Assembly (NCBI GenBank): GCA_947628955.1
Contig: CANRBX010000002.1
Coordinates: 1-64,000 of the forward strand
Length of the DNA stretch: 64,000 bases
Direction: 5' to 3'
Origin: an uncultured Lachnospiraceae bacterium
Lineage (GTDB): Bacteria; Bacillota; Clostridia; Lachnospirales; Lachnospiraceae
The notes under the pieces are model-generated. The model worked only from the letters and a program-made list of their open reading frames with translations. It searched no databases and had not been told where the DNA came from. Numbering within the stretch: position 1 is the first letter of the stretch; each line of letters starts with the position of its first letter. This document shows positions 30,194-39,011 of the stretch, one piece after another. Made by a program: the position numbers and the translations under genes.

Positions 30194-32020
30194 TTACGCA
30201 TCTGTTCTCAGACTGTCCAGAAATCTTGACGGCTCCGTCTCCTTTCCGTACCGCTCTCTGGTATAGAAGAGATGGAGCCGGTCTTTCGCGCGCGTCATGC
30301 CGACGTAGAGCAGCCTCCGCTCTTCCTCCAGATCAGCCTCCAGCACGGCCCTGCGGTGCGGAATAACCCCCTCGTTCAGATCGACCAGAAACACCTCCTG
30401 AAATTCGAGCCCCTTCGAGCCGTGCAGCGTTGCGAGCGTGACGGCGTCCTCCTTTTCCCTGCGGCCCGCGCGCTTCTCCTCCAGCTGCCTTTTATACTCA
30501 TCGATATGTCCGAACCACTCTTCACACGTCCGGTAAGGCCGGGCCCCCTGCTGGATCTCGTCGAGCAGGTCAGTCAGCTCGTCGGGCTTCATATGCCTCG
30601 CCTGCGCATATTCCTGCAGATATTCCTCGTACCGGATCCCATGCCGTATGTAGTTGACCGCCGCGTAGGGCGTCATCCGCGACAGGATCTTCAGGTCTGT
30701 CTCCAGCCGGTCGATCCGGTCCAGCATCCAGTCCTTCCCCTCATAATACTCCTTCAGCGTCTCAAAGGAGAGAGGCCCAGAATCCACACTTTCCCTGCCG
30801 ATGTATCGTCCGGGGCGGTTCATGATCTGGAGAAATTCCGTGCGGTTCAGGCCTCCGTGCGCCAGATGCAGGTAGGCGAACAGATCCCTGGCGATCCAGT
30901 GATCGTAGATGCTTGGCAGCGCGTCCCGCATCTCAAACGGCAGATTGAACTCCATCAGCCGCTCCGCGAACGGCCCCGCGCCCCGGTTCGTCCGGAACAG
31001 GACGGCGATCTCTGAGAGCGGGATGCCCTGGCTCACGCTTTTCTGGATGCATTTTACAAGATACAGGCTCTCGTGCGCCTGATTGTCAAGCTCTTTAAGC
31101 TCCACCTCCGCTTTGCCGTCCCGCACATGCCTGACCGTCTTCTGGTAGCGGTGCTGATTCTCCCGGATAACCTCAAGCGCGCACCGGACGATCGCGCCGG
31201 CCGAGCGGTGGTTCTGGTCCAGCAGGATCGTCTCTGCATCCGGGTAATCCTTCGTAAAGTTCAGCATGATCTCCGGCTTCGCGCCGCGGAAGCGGTAGAT
31301 CGACTGGTCGTCGTCTCCCACGATGAAGAGATTCCGCTCCGGCAGTGCCAGAAGCTGCAGGATCCTGTACTGCAGAAGGTTGATATCCTGAAACTCATCC
31401 ACCAGGATATACCGGAAACGTCTCTGCCAGGCCGCCAGGATGTCCGCACGGGCGGTCAGAAGCTCATACGTGTACACCAGCATGTCGTCAAAATCCAGGA
31501 GGCCCTGCTTCCGGTGGATTTCCTCGTACTGCCGGTATAGCGCCCGGAAGAGCTCCTCCGGACAGGATCTGGAATAGAAGTGTTCCAGATCGATCTGTTC
31601 GTTCTTGACAAGGCTGATCTCGGCGGACACCTCCGGAAGAATTTCCCTCTCCTCCCTGGCGTCCATATGCCATCCCCGCATCAGCTGCTGCAGGATCCGG
31701 CATTTCTGATCCTCGCGCAGGATATTCGTCTGCGTAAAATGATACGCATGCTTCAGGATCCCGAAAAAGACCGCGTGGAACGTCCCGAAGGTGACGCCGG
31801 CCGCTTTTGAGACAGCCAGAAAGCGCTGCCGCATTTCCTCCGCGGCCGCCTTCGTGAACGTGATCACCAGTATCTCCTGCGGCTTTACATGGTACTGCTC
31901 GATCAGATATTTTGTTCTCTGTGTAATAACCAGGGTTTTTCCGGAGCCCGGCCCCGCCAGAACCATGGCGGGACCGGTTCCGTGGGCGATCGCCCTCGAC
32001 TGTGCATCACTTATCTGCAT
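30194..32020 (-). CDS. UvrD/PcrA-like DNA helicase
   Basis: A 608-residue superfamily 1A helicase. All motifs are present: GPGSGKT (Walker A), VDEFQDIN (motif II), GDDDQSIYRFRGA (III), LDQNHRS (IV), TLHGSKGLEF (V) and YVGMTRAKDRLHLFY (VI). It is about 100 residues shorter than classical PcrA/UvrD because the C-terminal tail is missing, so it may be a separate paralogue. AGGAGAAGC precedes the ATG at 32020. Directly upstream lies a 24-bp tandem repeat array. Confidence 0.92.
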   Translation of the reverse strand: MQISDAQSRAIAHGTGPAMVLAGPGSGKTLVITQRTKYLIEQYHVKPQEILVITFTKAAAEEMRQRFLAVSKAAGVTFGTFHAVFFGILKHAYHFTQTNILREDQKCRILQQLMRGWHMDAREEREILPEVSAEISLVKNEQIDLEHFYSRSCPEELFRALYRQYEEIHRKQGLLDFDDMLVYTYELLTARADILAAWQRRFRYILVDEFQDINLLQYRILQLLALPERNLFIVGDDDQSIYRFRGAKPEIMLNFTKDYPDAETILLDQNHRSAGAIVRCALEVIRENQHRYQKTVRHVRDGKAEVELKELDNQAHESLYLVKCIQKSVSQGIPLSEIAVLFRTNRGAGPFAERLMEFNLPFEMRDALPSIYDHWIARDLFAYLHLAHGGLNRTEFLQIMNRPGRYIGRESVDSGPLSFETLKEYYEGKDWMLDRIDRLETDLKILSRMTPYAAVNYIRHGIRYEEYLQEYAQARHMKPDELTDLLDEIQQGARPYRTCEEWFGHIDEYKRQLEEKRAGRREKEDAVTLATLHGSKGLEFQEVFLVDLNEGVIPHRRAVLEADLEEERRLLYVGMTRAKDRLHLFYTRERYGKETEPSRFLDSLRTDA

Positions 32021-32040
32021 GCTTCTCCTGACATTCTAAA

Positions 32041-32208
32041 CGGCTGCCTGACCAGCATTTTAAACGGCTGCCTGGCCGGCACTCTAAATGGCTGCCTGTC
32101 CGGCATTCTGAATGGCTGCCTGGCCGGCATTCTGAACGGCTGCCTGGCCGGCATTCTAAATGGTTGCCTGGCCGGCATTCTAAATGGCTGCCTGGCCAAG
32201 CTTCTCAA
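32041..32208. repeat. Seven tandem 24-bp repeats at the 3' end of gltX
   Basis: Seven consecutive 24-base units start at 32041, 32065, 32089, 32113, 32137, 32161 and 32185, with consensus GGCTGCCTGGCCGGCATTCT plus AAAT. The rightmost unit is the real gltX coding end (EKLGQAA) and the gltX stop falls in unit six. The array therefore looks like an expansion of the gltX 3' end toward the helicase start 20 bases away. Confidence 0.93.
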
Positions 32209-33640
32209 GCCCCGACCGGATCCTTCTGACAGATTCCTCTTTTCCGAGCACTTCCATGATCTCCGTCGCGCCGGCAGGCGTCATGGCTCTGCCCGACAAT
32301 GCGACGCGAAGCGGCCACATCACAAAATTGACCTTGCAGCCCTTCTCATCAATGTATGCCTTCAGCATCTCAAACAGCGTGTCGTTGCTGTAATCCTCCT
32401 GCGCCTCCAGCCTGGGCAGAAGCTCTGTCAGTGTCACGCAGCTCGTCTGCTCATTCGTCTTTGACTTTTTATGCGTGTACATGGACACATCATACTCCGG
32501 CACGGCCTCGAAAAAGTCCACCATCTCCGGGATATCCGGGTAAACCTCGATCCTCGTCTTCACCATCTGCGCGATCCTGCGGAAATCCAGATCCTTTGAG
32601 ATCGCCTGCTTCAGGTACGGAAGCGCGGCCTCGTAAAACTTCTCATCGTCCATTGCCTTCAGGTATTCCCCGTTCATCCAGCGCAGCTTCTGAATATCGA
32701 AGACCGCCGGAGACTTGCTCATATTGCGGTAATCGAACGACTCCACGAGTTCCTGCAGGGAAAAGATCTCCCGGTTGTCCTGCGGGCACCAGCCCAGCAG
32801 GGCCACATAGTTCACGATCGCCTCCGAGACGAAGCCCTGATCCAGAAGATCTTCGTAGGACGAATGCCCGGAGCGCTTGGACAGCTTTCTGTGCTCCTCA
32901 TCCGTGATCAGCGGGCAGTGGATATAGACCGGTACCTCCCAGCCAAACGCCTCGTAGAGACGGTTGTACTTGGGTGCGGAGGACAGGTATTCGTTTCCGC
33001 GCACGACATGCGTGATCCCCATGAGATGGTCGTCCACCACATTCGCAAAATTGTAGGTCGGATAGCCGTCCGACTTGATCAGGATCATGTCCTCCAGCTC
33101 CGCGTTCGGCACCTCTATCTCCCCGTAAATCTCGTCCACAAATTTTGTCGTGCCCTCCCGCGGGACATTCTGGCGGATCACGTACGGCACGCCCGCCGCC
33201 AGATTCGCCTCGACCTCTTCCCTGGAAAGATGCAGGCAGTGCTTGTCGTAGACGACGATCTCCTTGCCCGCGACCTCCTGCTTCAGGGAATCGAGACGCT
33301 CCTTGCCGCAGAAGCAGTAATACGCCTCTCCTTTTTCGATCAGCTTCTTCGCGTACTCCATATAGATGCCGGCCTTCTGGCGCTCGCTCTGCACGTACGG
33401 CCCGCAGCCGCCGTCCTTGTCCGGCCCCTCGTCGTGGACCAGGCCGGTCTTCGCAAGCGTCCGGTAGATGATATCCACCGCGTCCTCCATATAGCGCTCC
33501 TGATCCGTATCCTCGATGCGCAGCATAAAAGTCCCGCCCTCATGCTTTGCGATCAGGTACGCGTACAGCGCCGTGCGCAGGTTTCCCACATGCATTCTCC
33601 CGGTCGGGCTCGGCGCAAATCTCGTCTTTACTTTATTCAT
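32180..33640 (-). CDS. gltX: Glutamate-tRNA ligase
   Basis: A 486-residue class I synthetase. [18 protein letters not shown] carries the HIGH-like motif and HRKLSKRSG the KMSKS-like motif. It charges tRNA-Glu (and possibly tRNA-Gln for the amidotransferase route). The ATG at 33640 matches the family start; a GTG at 33652 is too close to the AGGAG. The last residues (GQAAI) are encoded by the first units of the 24-bp repeat array. Confidence 0.95.
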   Translation of the reverse strand: MNKVKTRFAPSPTGRMHVGNLRTALYAYLIAKHEGGTFMLRIEDTDQERYMEDAVDIIYRTLAKTGLVHDEGPDKDGGCGPYVQSERQKAGIYMEYAKKLIEKGEAYYCFCGKERLDSLKQEVAGKEIVVYDKHCLHLSREEVEANLAAGVPYVIRQNVPREGTTKFVDEIYGEIEVPNAELEDMILIKSDGYPTYNFANVVDDHLMGITHVVRGNEYLSSAPKYNRLYEAFGWEVPVYIHCPLITDEEHRKLSKRSGHSSYEDLLDQGFVSEAIVNYVALLGWCPQDNREIFSLQELVESFDYRNMSKSPAVFDIQKLRWMNGEYLKAMDDEKFYEAALPYLKQAISKDLDFRRIAQMVKTRIEVYPDIPEMVDFFEAVPEYDVSMYTHKKSKTNEQTSCVTLTELLPRLEAQEDYSNDTLFEMLKAYIDEKGCKVNFVMWPLRVALSGRAMTPAGATEIMEVLGKEESVRRIRSGLEKLGQAAI

Positions 33641-33738
33641 GATAACTGTCACACTCCTGTCAGTGAATTATTTGTCTGCCTGAAAATATTTATGATCCCA
33701 TGCGATTCGACGGATCCGGTTATCTGCCGGACGCTGTG

Positions 33739-34956
33739 CTAGGAACGGAAGCGGATCTGCCGCGACACGGAAAGCGCAAGCGCCATCTCCGCCATCAGAA
33801 ACAGGATCGAGGTGCCTCCGTAGCTGACGAACGGAAGCGTGATGCCCGTCGTCGGGATCATATTCGTCACAACCGCAATGTTCAGGACTACCTGCAGCGA
33901 AATATGCACAAATATCCCGGCAGCGATCAGGGAGCCCATCAGATCCGGCGCATTCTGTGCGATGAAAAACAGCCGGTACAGCATAAACACGAACATCAGG
34001 ATCACGAGCACTGCCCCGAACACCCCGAGCTCCTCGCAGATAATCGAGAAGATCATGTCGTTCTGCGCCTCCGGCAGCGCCCCCAGCTTCTGCGCGCTGT
34101 TACCAAGGCCCTTTCCGAAAAATCCGCCGGAGCCGATCGCGTACAGCGCCTGCATCACCTGATAGCCGCCCTCGCTCGCATGGGCCTCCGGATCCAGCCA
34201 AACCTGGATGCGGCGGACGCGGAAGCTGCCCGAATTTGCGGTGTTCACGAGCACGAACACCAGAGCCGCCACCAGCACTGCCCCGATGCCGCCCCCGATG
34301 ATGAACGGGATCGTCTTCGGATGCGTGATGAAGATCAGGATCACCGTGATCCCGAGGATGATGATCGCCGTGCTCAGGTTTTCCGTAAACACATATGTGC
34401 AGAACGCGGAGACGAAGCCAAACAGGAACACGAGCGCCGGAGCCCTCCAGCCCCGCAGTTTGTGCCCAATCTTCACGATCAGCACCGGAAGGAGCAGGAT
34501 GACCGCCAGCTTCGCCAGCTCCGCAGTCTGGAAGGAAAGCGGCCCGATGCGGAGCCAGCGCGTCGCTCCGTGGGACTCGCGCCCGGCAAATCGGGTAATG
34601 ATCAGCAGGGCCGTCGAGATCCAGTAGATCGGCAGCGCGAACCTCGCGATAAAATGATAATCGATCTGCGAACCCACCAGGGCGAGCACCAGGGAACCTG
34701 CGCTGATCAGGGCCTGTTTCCGGAAATAGGCCATATCGTCCCCCTTCGCCTCGCGCATCGCCTCATAGGCGCTGGTGCTGTAGAGCATGACAAGACCAAA
34801 GCAGGTCAGGAGGATCACAATCGCCAGAAGATTGTAATCAAAATAATCCCGCTCCGTGCTGAGCACCTTCTGCACTTTCTTTCTGCTCTTTTTTCCCGTC
34901 CTTCCGGCAGGATTTTTTGTCCGGACAGGACGCAGGTTCGTAGCCCTGGACGCCAT
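33739..34956 (-). CDS. ftsW: FtsW/RodA/SpoVE-family peptidoglycan glycosyltransferase
   Basis: A 405-residue SEDS protein with about ten membrane helices after a basic cytoplasmic N-terminus of about 45 residues. Diagnostic segments: GATRWLRIGPLSFQTAELAK, YQVMQALYAIGSGGFFGKGLGNS, EAQNDMIFSIICEELG, and GITLPFVSYGGTSI. These proteins polymerise lipid II with a class B PBP. The choice between FtsW, RodA and SpoVE cannot be made from sequence context here. The ATG at 34956 with AGGGGATATT is preferred over the open frame to 35142. Confidence 0.9.
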   Translation of the reverse strand: MASRATNLRPVRTKNPAGRTGKKSRKKVQKVLSTERDYFDYNLLAIVILLTCFGLVMLYSTSAYEAMREAKGDDMAYFRKQALISAGSLVLALVGSQIDYHFIARFALPIYWISTALLIITRFAGRESHGATRWLRIGPLSFQTAELAKLAVILLLPVLIVKIGHKLRGWRAPALVFLFGFVSAFCTYVFTENLSTAIIILGITVILIFITHPKTIPFIIGGGIGAVLVAALVFVLVNTANSGSFRVRRIQVWLDPEAHASEGGYQVMQALYAIGSGGFFGKGLGNSAQKLGALPEAQNDMIFSIICEELGVFGAVLVILMFVFMLYRLFFIAQNAPDLMGSLIAAGIFVHISLQVVLNIAVVTNMIPTTGITLPFVSYGGTSILFLMAEMALALSVSRQIRFRS

Positions 34957-35144
34957 AATATCCCCTCTGTCTTCTTCTGCTCCCCGATTCAATACCGCAG
35001 TCACCCGGTCAAAAGATATTCTGACCACACGGGTATTGTAACACCTGAAATCGCGAAAATCAATCAGAGAATGTACAACTATCACTTTGAATGATATGTC
35101 ATATTCTGATATTGAACAAAACTTTTCAAAGGAAAGGAGCATTT

Positions 35145-35369
35145 ATGTCAGATATACAAAGTCTTGACTGCGGCTGCAGCACCACGGAAAGCAGCCGCGT
35201 CAGCGAAATCTATTATCATTTGACAAACGCCCAGGCGCCGCTCGCCATGGCTTACGTTCCGTACCAGCAGTGGGAAGCAGTCTATGACCCGTGCACGGGC
35301 CTGAAGGCCGGCACGGTCTTCCCCTGCCTGCACAAACCGTTCTGCGGGAAAGGAGGGAAGTGTCAATGA
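35145..35369 (+). CDS. cotJA: Spore coat-associated protein CotJA
   Basis: A 74-residue protein with the CotJA signature PLAMAYVPYQQWEAVYDPCTGLKAGTVFPCLHKPF, plus added cysteines at both ends. GGAAAGGAG precedes the ATG at 35145. In Bacillus the cotJ operon is expressed under sigma-E in the mother cell and its products sit in the spore coat. Its stop overlaps the cotJB start (ATGA). Confidence 0.92.
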   Translation: MSDIQSLDCGCSTTESSRVSEIYYHLTNAQAPLAMAYVPYQQWEAVYDPCTGLKAGTVFPCLHKPFCGKGGKCQ

Positions 35370-35932
35370 ACAGCAACCGTACCTGTATGAATCAGAATAT
35401 GTCTGCCGCACGCAATATGCGCGGCGGATATCCGGGAACCGCTCCCATGCGCAGCCCCCAGAATGACTGCGGCTGCGCAGGTTCCGGCACGATGCCTCAG
35501 AATGCCGCCCGCCAGGTATCCGGTGACTGCGGATGCGCAGGCTCCGGCATGATGCCTCAGAATGCCGCCCACCAGGTATCAAATGACTGCGGATGCGCAG
35601 GCCCCGGCACGATGTCTCAGAATGCCGCCCGCCAGGTATCAAATGACTGCGGCTGCACCGCCGATATCCCGGCCGGCGACCGCCTCTGCCTCCGCAGCTA
35701 TATCAATGAGGTCAGCTTTGCCGCGTACGAGGCGGCGCTCTACCTCGACACACATCCCGACTGCCAGAACGCCCTGCAGTATTTCCAGGAGCACAACGAA
35801 AAGCGCAGTCTTGCGCTGGCGCAATACGGAAAACTGTACGGGCCCATGACCCTGGCGCAGGCATGCGAAAGCTGCAGCGCCTGCTGGCAGTGGGTAAATC
35901 AGCCGTGGCCGTGGGAAGGAGGGAACTGCTAA
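35366..35932 (+). CDS. cotJB: Spore coat protein CotJB with repetitive Cys-rich N-terminal extension
   Basis: A 188-residue protein. The C-terminal 85 residues are a normal CotJB (LRSYINEVSFAAYEAALYLDTHPDCQNAL, ending WQWVNQPWPWE). The N-terminal 100 residues are an extension with four Cys-rich starts (DCGCAGSG or DCGC) on a 20-residue period. CotJB is usually about 85-90 residues, so this is roughly double. The cysteines may cross-link the coat or bind metal. AGGAGGG precedes the ATG at 35366 inside the cotJA end. Confidence 0.9.
   Translation: MNSNRTCMNQNMSAARNMRGGYPGTAPMRSPQNDCGCAGSGTMPQNAARQVSGDCGCAGSGMMPQNAAHQVSNDCGCAGPGTMSQNAARQVSNDCGCTADIPAGDRLCLRSYINEVSFAAYEAALYLDTHPDCQNALQYFQEHNEKRSLALAQYGKLYGPMTLAQACESCSACWQWVNQPWPWEGGNC
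35461..35660 (+). repeat. 60-bp tandem repeats inside cotJB
   Basis: Three full 60-base units begin at about 35461, 35521 and 35581, with a partial fourth at 35641. Each encodes a 20-residue unit of the form NDCGCAGSGTMPQNAARQVS. Differences between units are few, so the expansion is recent and could vary between strains. Confidence 0.93.
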
Positions 35933-35935
35933 GCC

Positions 35936-36568
35936 ATGTGGTATTATGAGAAGAGACTTGAATATCCGGTGAACATCAAAACGCCCAACCCGAAGCTTGC
36001 CCAGATAATCATCAGCCAGTACGGAGGACCCGACGGCGAGATGGGCGCATCCATGCGCTATCTTTCCCAGCGCTACACGGCCCCGAACCGCGTCGCGGCA
36101 GCCGCGCTCACCGACATCGGCACGGAGGAGCTCGCGCATCTGGAGATCGTGGCCGCGATCGTGCACCAGCTCACCCGCGGCCTGTCCCCGGAGGAAATCG
36201 AAAGGGCGGGCTTCGCGCCGTATTATGTGGATCACACGACTGGTGTCTGGCCGCAGGCCGCGGGCGGCGTTCCGTTCAACGCCTGCGAGTTCCAGGTGAA
36301 GGGGGATCCTATCACGGATCTTCACGAGGACCTCGCCGCAGAACAGAAAGCGCGTACCACGTACGACAATATCCTCCGCCTCGTAAAGGATCCGGACGTC
36401 ACAGATCCGATCAGATTCCTGCGCGCCCGCGAGGTCGTGCATTTCCAGCGTTTCGGTGAAGCAAAACGGGAAGATTGCAGTAAAATCTCAAAGTCAAAAA
36501 ATAATATGAACAGAACTGTCCCGTATCAATTCAATGAAAGAATCATTGTCAACCAGTCGCGTCACTAA
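35936..36568 (+). CDS. cotJC: CotJC, 5' part, interrupted by a mobile element
   Basis: Residues 1-175 are a normal CotJC, a manganese-catalase-like coat protein: MWYYEKRLEYPVNIK, GGPDGEMGASMRYLSQRY, GTEELAHLEIVAAI, and REVVHFQRFGE. After the 13-base repeat at 36449-36461 the reading frame continues into the inserted element and ends after 34 foreign residues at 36568. The metal-ligand helices (EELAHLE and REVVHFQ) all lie before the break, so the truncated form may still fold, but the normal C-terminus is missing. That C-terminus is found intact at 40571-40681. It follows cotJB by three bases. Confidence 0.93.
   Translation: MWYYEKRLEYPVNIKTPNPKLAQIIISQYGGPDGEMGASMRYLSQRYTAPNRVAAAALTDIGTEELAHLEIVAAIVHQLTRGLSPEEIERAGFAPYYVDHTTGVWPQAAGGVPFNACEFQVKGDPITDLHEDLAAEQKARTTYDNILRLVKDPDVTDPIRFLRAREVVHFQRFGEAKREDCSKISKSKNNMNRTVPYQFNERIIVNQSRH
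36449..36461 (+). repeat. Left attachment site core (attL)
   Basis: CGTTTCGGTGAAG, identical to 40571-40583. The bases inside the element run AAAACGGGAAGATTG, which is the reverse complement (one base apart) of the bases inside the right end. Confidence 0.92.
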
Positions 36569-37333
36569 AACAATGGAGTGATCCACCTGTTCTCTGCTAT
36601 AAGTAATTCTGCGTTCATCTTTTCTGTGCATAACAATATCTTCAGCATTTATCACACCCGCCCGAAAAAGCTGGCAGAGAATCGCATCATTGCTCTTGTA
36701 TGAAACGGGTACCGGCATCCTTGAAGTAAAAATATCTTTCAAAATCGCTTCCGCCTTACGCTGGAATTCATATGTATCACAATCCTGCGAATAAACTGTA
36801 AGCGCCTCTGTTTCAGGATAATACCATGAAAGCACTTCTGCCAGGATCGTTATAGATATTTCTCCTGCATTTTTCTTCTTTTCTCTTCCATTCGATAATA
36901 TGGTTTCCGAAACAGGCCATTCATCATAAAGCTTTTTGATCCATTTGTCGTATGATTCCAGATCTAATGGGTCTTTCGTTTCTACAAAGCGCCGCAAATA
37001 TCCTCTTAGCCTCCCTATCATGGACGTTGAGGCCAACACGATCTGATAAAGACTGCCTTCCTCGTACCCTGTGAGAGCAGAATAGGATGCCTCTGCAATG
37101 CAGTATATCGGATATCCGATATCTATCAATGTCTGTACAAACTCCGATCTGCTGGTGGAATCCGTAATTTCTGTCAGCACCCATTTAGGGATTAAGATCA
37201 GCTCATAATCTTTTAAAATGCTGTCCAGCCCGATTCCATCCGCCTGAAGTTGCTGCATAAACGCAATAGAAGATGTATCTAAAAGTGCAATACATTTCTT
37301 ATCAATCTGTGTGATTTCTTCTATTTTTACCAC
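36494..37333 (-). CDS. PIN-like nuclease domain protein (DUF4411-like), candidate toxin
   Basis: A 279-residue protein with acidic residues placed as in PIN-fold RNases: LLDTSSIAF near residue 18, VLTEI near 54, AGEISI near 157 and YSQDCDTYEF near 185. It starts with GTG at 37333, overlapping the end of the ImmA/IrrE gene. Proteins of this type paired with XRE and COG2856 partners are described as predicted type II toxins. Family assignment is by motif only. It ends about 30 bases from the left repeat. Confidence 0.6.
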   Translation of the reverse strand: MVKIEEITQIDKKCIALLDTSSIAFMQQLQADGIGLDSILKDYELILIPKWVLTEITDSTSRSEFVQTLIDIGYPIYCIAEASYSALTGYEEGSLYQIVLASTSMIGRLRGYLRRFVETKDPLDLESYDKWIKKLYDEWPVSETILSNGREKKKNAGEISITILAEVLSWYYPETEALTVYSQDCDTYEFQRKAEAILKDIFTSRMPVPVSYKSNDAILCQLFRAGVINAEDIVMHRKDERRITYSREQVDHSIVLVTRLVDNDSFIELIRDSSVHIIF

Positions 37334-38112
37334 CTGTTAACCCCCGTGATCATCCGGATTTCTCCTGTTATTCTTTTCAGGAATTCCTCATTGTCCCCAT
37401 GATATTTCAGTTCCGGATCAGCCGCTTTCTTCTTTTCGATCTGCTCCTGCAAATAAGATGTGTCGATTACAAAGGAAGGCAGAACCAGACTATCGTCCAG
37501 ACCCAGTCTGCGAAATCTCTCCGACATATCTTCAATTTTCAGATCCAATACCTCTTTGATCTGGTTCTTTAGTTTTTCGTTCTCTCTTCGTACTGCATCT
37601 TCATAAAGTGAAATCAGCACCGCTTTATATGGAGCCTGAAAAACCGACATACAATATAAGATCTTTGATATAAATTCCATCGGAGGAAGCTCCGCATAAT
37701 ACCTGTCTACTCCCGAAAGAAGCATACATGCGGCAAAATACTCTGCTTTTCTTTCCTCTACCATGCTGTCATTCTCAATAAAATGATCAAATGACACTTC
37801 GTCAAATATAAGGTGATATATTTCATGCCATGCGGCAAAATACTGGTTCGCGCGGGGAAGCGCCGTATTAATTACCGGTATTCTCTTTCCGTCCTTCACA
37901 TATATGGCGCCGCTCCAGTATTTATCCTCAATCGGCATCTGTATCAATCCAAAACCCCGAAGAATCAAAAGTGCCAGCTGCGGCATCGATGAAACTTTCA
38001 TGACAGAAGGATTTGTCTGCAGTCTCAATGCCTGAGCAGCAACCTCTTTGCCAATCTCATGATTCTTCTGAATAACAAAATCAACGTTGGACGCAGTTAT
38101 TCTCTCACTCAT
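37327..38112 (-). CDS. ImmA/IrrE-family metallopeptidase
   Basis: A 261-residue protein with the zinc motif HEIYH (in AAWHEIYHLIF) and the downstream Glu in EERKAEYFAACMLL. ImmA-type peptidases cleave XRE repressors, inactivating them (as in ICEBs1 induction). It lies 15 bases after the XRE gene and overlaps the PIN-like gene, forming a three-gene operon. It may regulate the element by destroying the XRE protein or act within a toxin-antitoxin set. Confidence 0.88.
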   Translation of the reverse strand: MSERITASNVDFVIQKNHEIGKEVAAQALRLQTNPSVMKVSSMPQLALLILRGFGLIQMPIEDKYWSGAIYVKDGKRIPVINTALPRANQYFAAWHEIYHLIFDEVSFDHFIENDSMVEERKAEYFAACMLLSGVDRYYAELPPMEFISKILYCMSVFQAPYKAVLISLYEDAVRRENEKLKNQIKEVLDLKIEDMSERFRRLGLDDSLVLPSFVIDTSYLQEQIEKKKAADPELKYHGDNEEFLKRITGEIRMITGVNRW

Positions 38113-38127
38113 AAATCCCCTTCCTGT

Positions 38128-38493
38128 TTAATAATATATTGCACACAGATCAACGATATCCAGCAACAGATTATACTGTTTCCTCGCGTCATCACTTATT
38201 TCATGATCCTCAGGCGCATTTTGAGAATATACCGCCGTCGCTGTCTCAGAATGTCTGGCGGAATAAAGCATCAGGTCATCCGCAGACATATGCAGCATTT
38301 TCAAAATTTTATGCAGATGGCGATCAAATGTAGTTTTACTGTCTATGCTGCCGCTCAAGAGTCTGTCGAGCGTTGGACGGGATATTTCTGCTTTTTTTGC
38401 AAAAGAAACTTTCGTGTACCCATTGTCACGTATACATTCTTTTAATTTTGAAGCCACCCGGCTTCTCTGTTCGAATAATTCATCAAACGTCAT
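38128..38493 (-). CDS. XRE-family helix-turn-helix repressor
   Basis: A 121-residue protein with an HTH at residues 25-75 (YTKVSFAKKAEISRPTLDRLLSGS). GGAGGTCATTCCG precedes the ATG at 38493. Divergent to the small ORF and recombinase, so it could repress both directions from the 270-base region between 38494 and 38763. Confidence 0.85.
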   Translation of the reverse strand: MTFDELFEQRSRVASKLKECIRDNGYTKVSFAKKAEISRPTLDRLLSGSIDSKTTFDRHLHKILKMLHMSADDLMLYSARHSETATAVYSQNAPEDHEISDDARKQYNLLLDIVDLCAIYY

Positions 38494-38763
38494 CGGAATG
38501 ACCTCCTTTCTTTCTATATAATTATACTTAAAAAAACAAAATAATCAATTGATCTGTAAATTATTTTTTTACATTTTTACATTTTCAGGCACTCTCTGTG
38601 TCCGCACCCGATTTTGAATACGCCTGCACAGTACCTGCTAATAGCCAAAATAAAACATACAAAACTTTTTGCGGTCAATTTTCATATCAAAGTCCCTTTT
38701 TGGCCTGTAATAGTGTACTTGCTGTCTTTCATAAGATCTAAAGAAAAAATGGGGGTGCGTCTT

Positions 38764-38937
38764 ATGGAGGATAAGACAACATATACGATTGACAAATCAG
38801 AAATCAATCAGCAAAAAATGCACCTGATCGTAATCAACCGCCGTCCGCAGTATTTGCATAGGCCGCAAGACACTGTGAAGAGGGGAATCGAGAGGCAGCT
38901 CTTTCAGATATTCAGAAAATATGGGCAGGTTCATTAA
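38764..38937 (+). CDS. Small basic protein upstream of the recombinase
   Basis: A 57-residue frame starting MEDKTTYTIDKSEINQQKM, with a basic C-terminal helix (KRGIERQLFQIFRKYGQ). A GGGGGTG site lies before the ATG; an in-frame ATG at 38749 is an alternative. Not recognised with confidence. Its position, 75 bases before the serine recombinase on the same strand, makes a recombination directionality factor or regulator possible, which is inference only. Confidence 0.45.
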   Translation: MEDKTTYTIDKSEINQQKMHLIVINRRPQYLHRPQDTVKRGIERQLFQIFRKYGQVH

Positions 38938-38988
38938 AAAATGTATGTTCAGTTGTATAATGTAAATGCAGGCGGCTCTATGTCTTAC

Positions 38989-39011
38989 GTCCTTGTAAGG
39001 AGGACAAGGAC
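38989..39011 (+). promoter_or_regulatory. Hairpin presenting the recombinase ribosome binding site
   Basis: GTCCTTG (38989-38995) and CAAGGAC (39005-39011) form a perfect 7-bp stem whose nine-base loop TAAGGAGGA is the Shine-Dalgarno sequence. The ATG starts at the very next base (39012). The stem could modulate recombinase translation. Confidence 0.65.

Noticed and set aside
32011..32208. A peptide of repeated RQPFRMPA units on the minus strand
   Set aside because: It is only the translation of the 24-bp repeat array in one frame, overlaps the gltX end and lacks a ribosome binding site.
35461..35660. 60-bp direct repeats as a possible CRISPR array
   Set aside because: The units are contiguous with no unique spacers and are in frame within cotJB.
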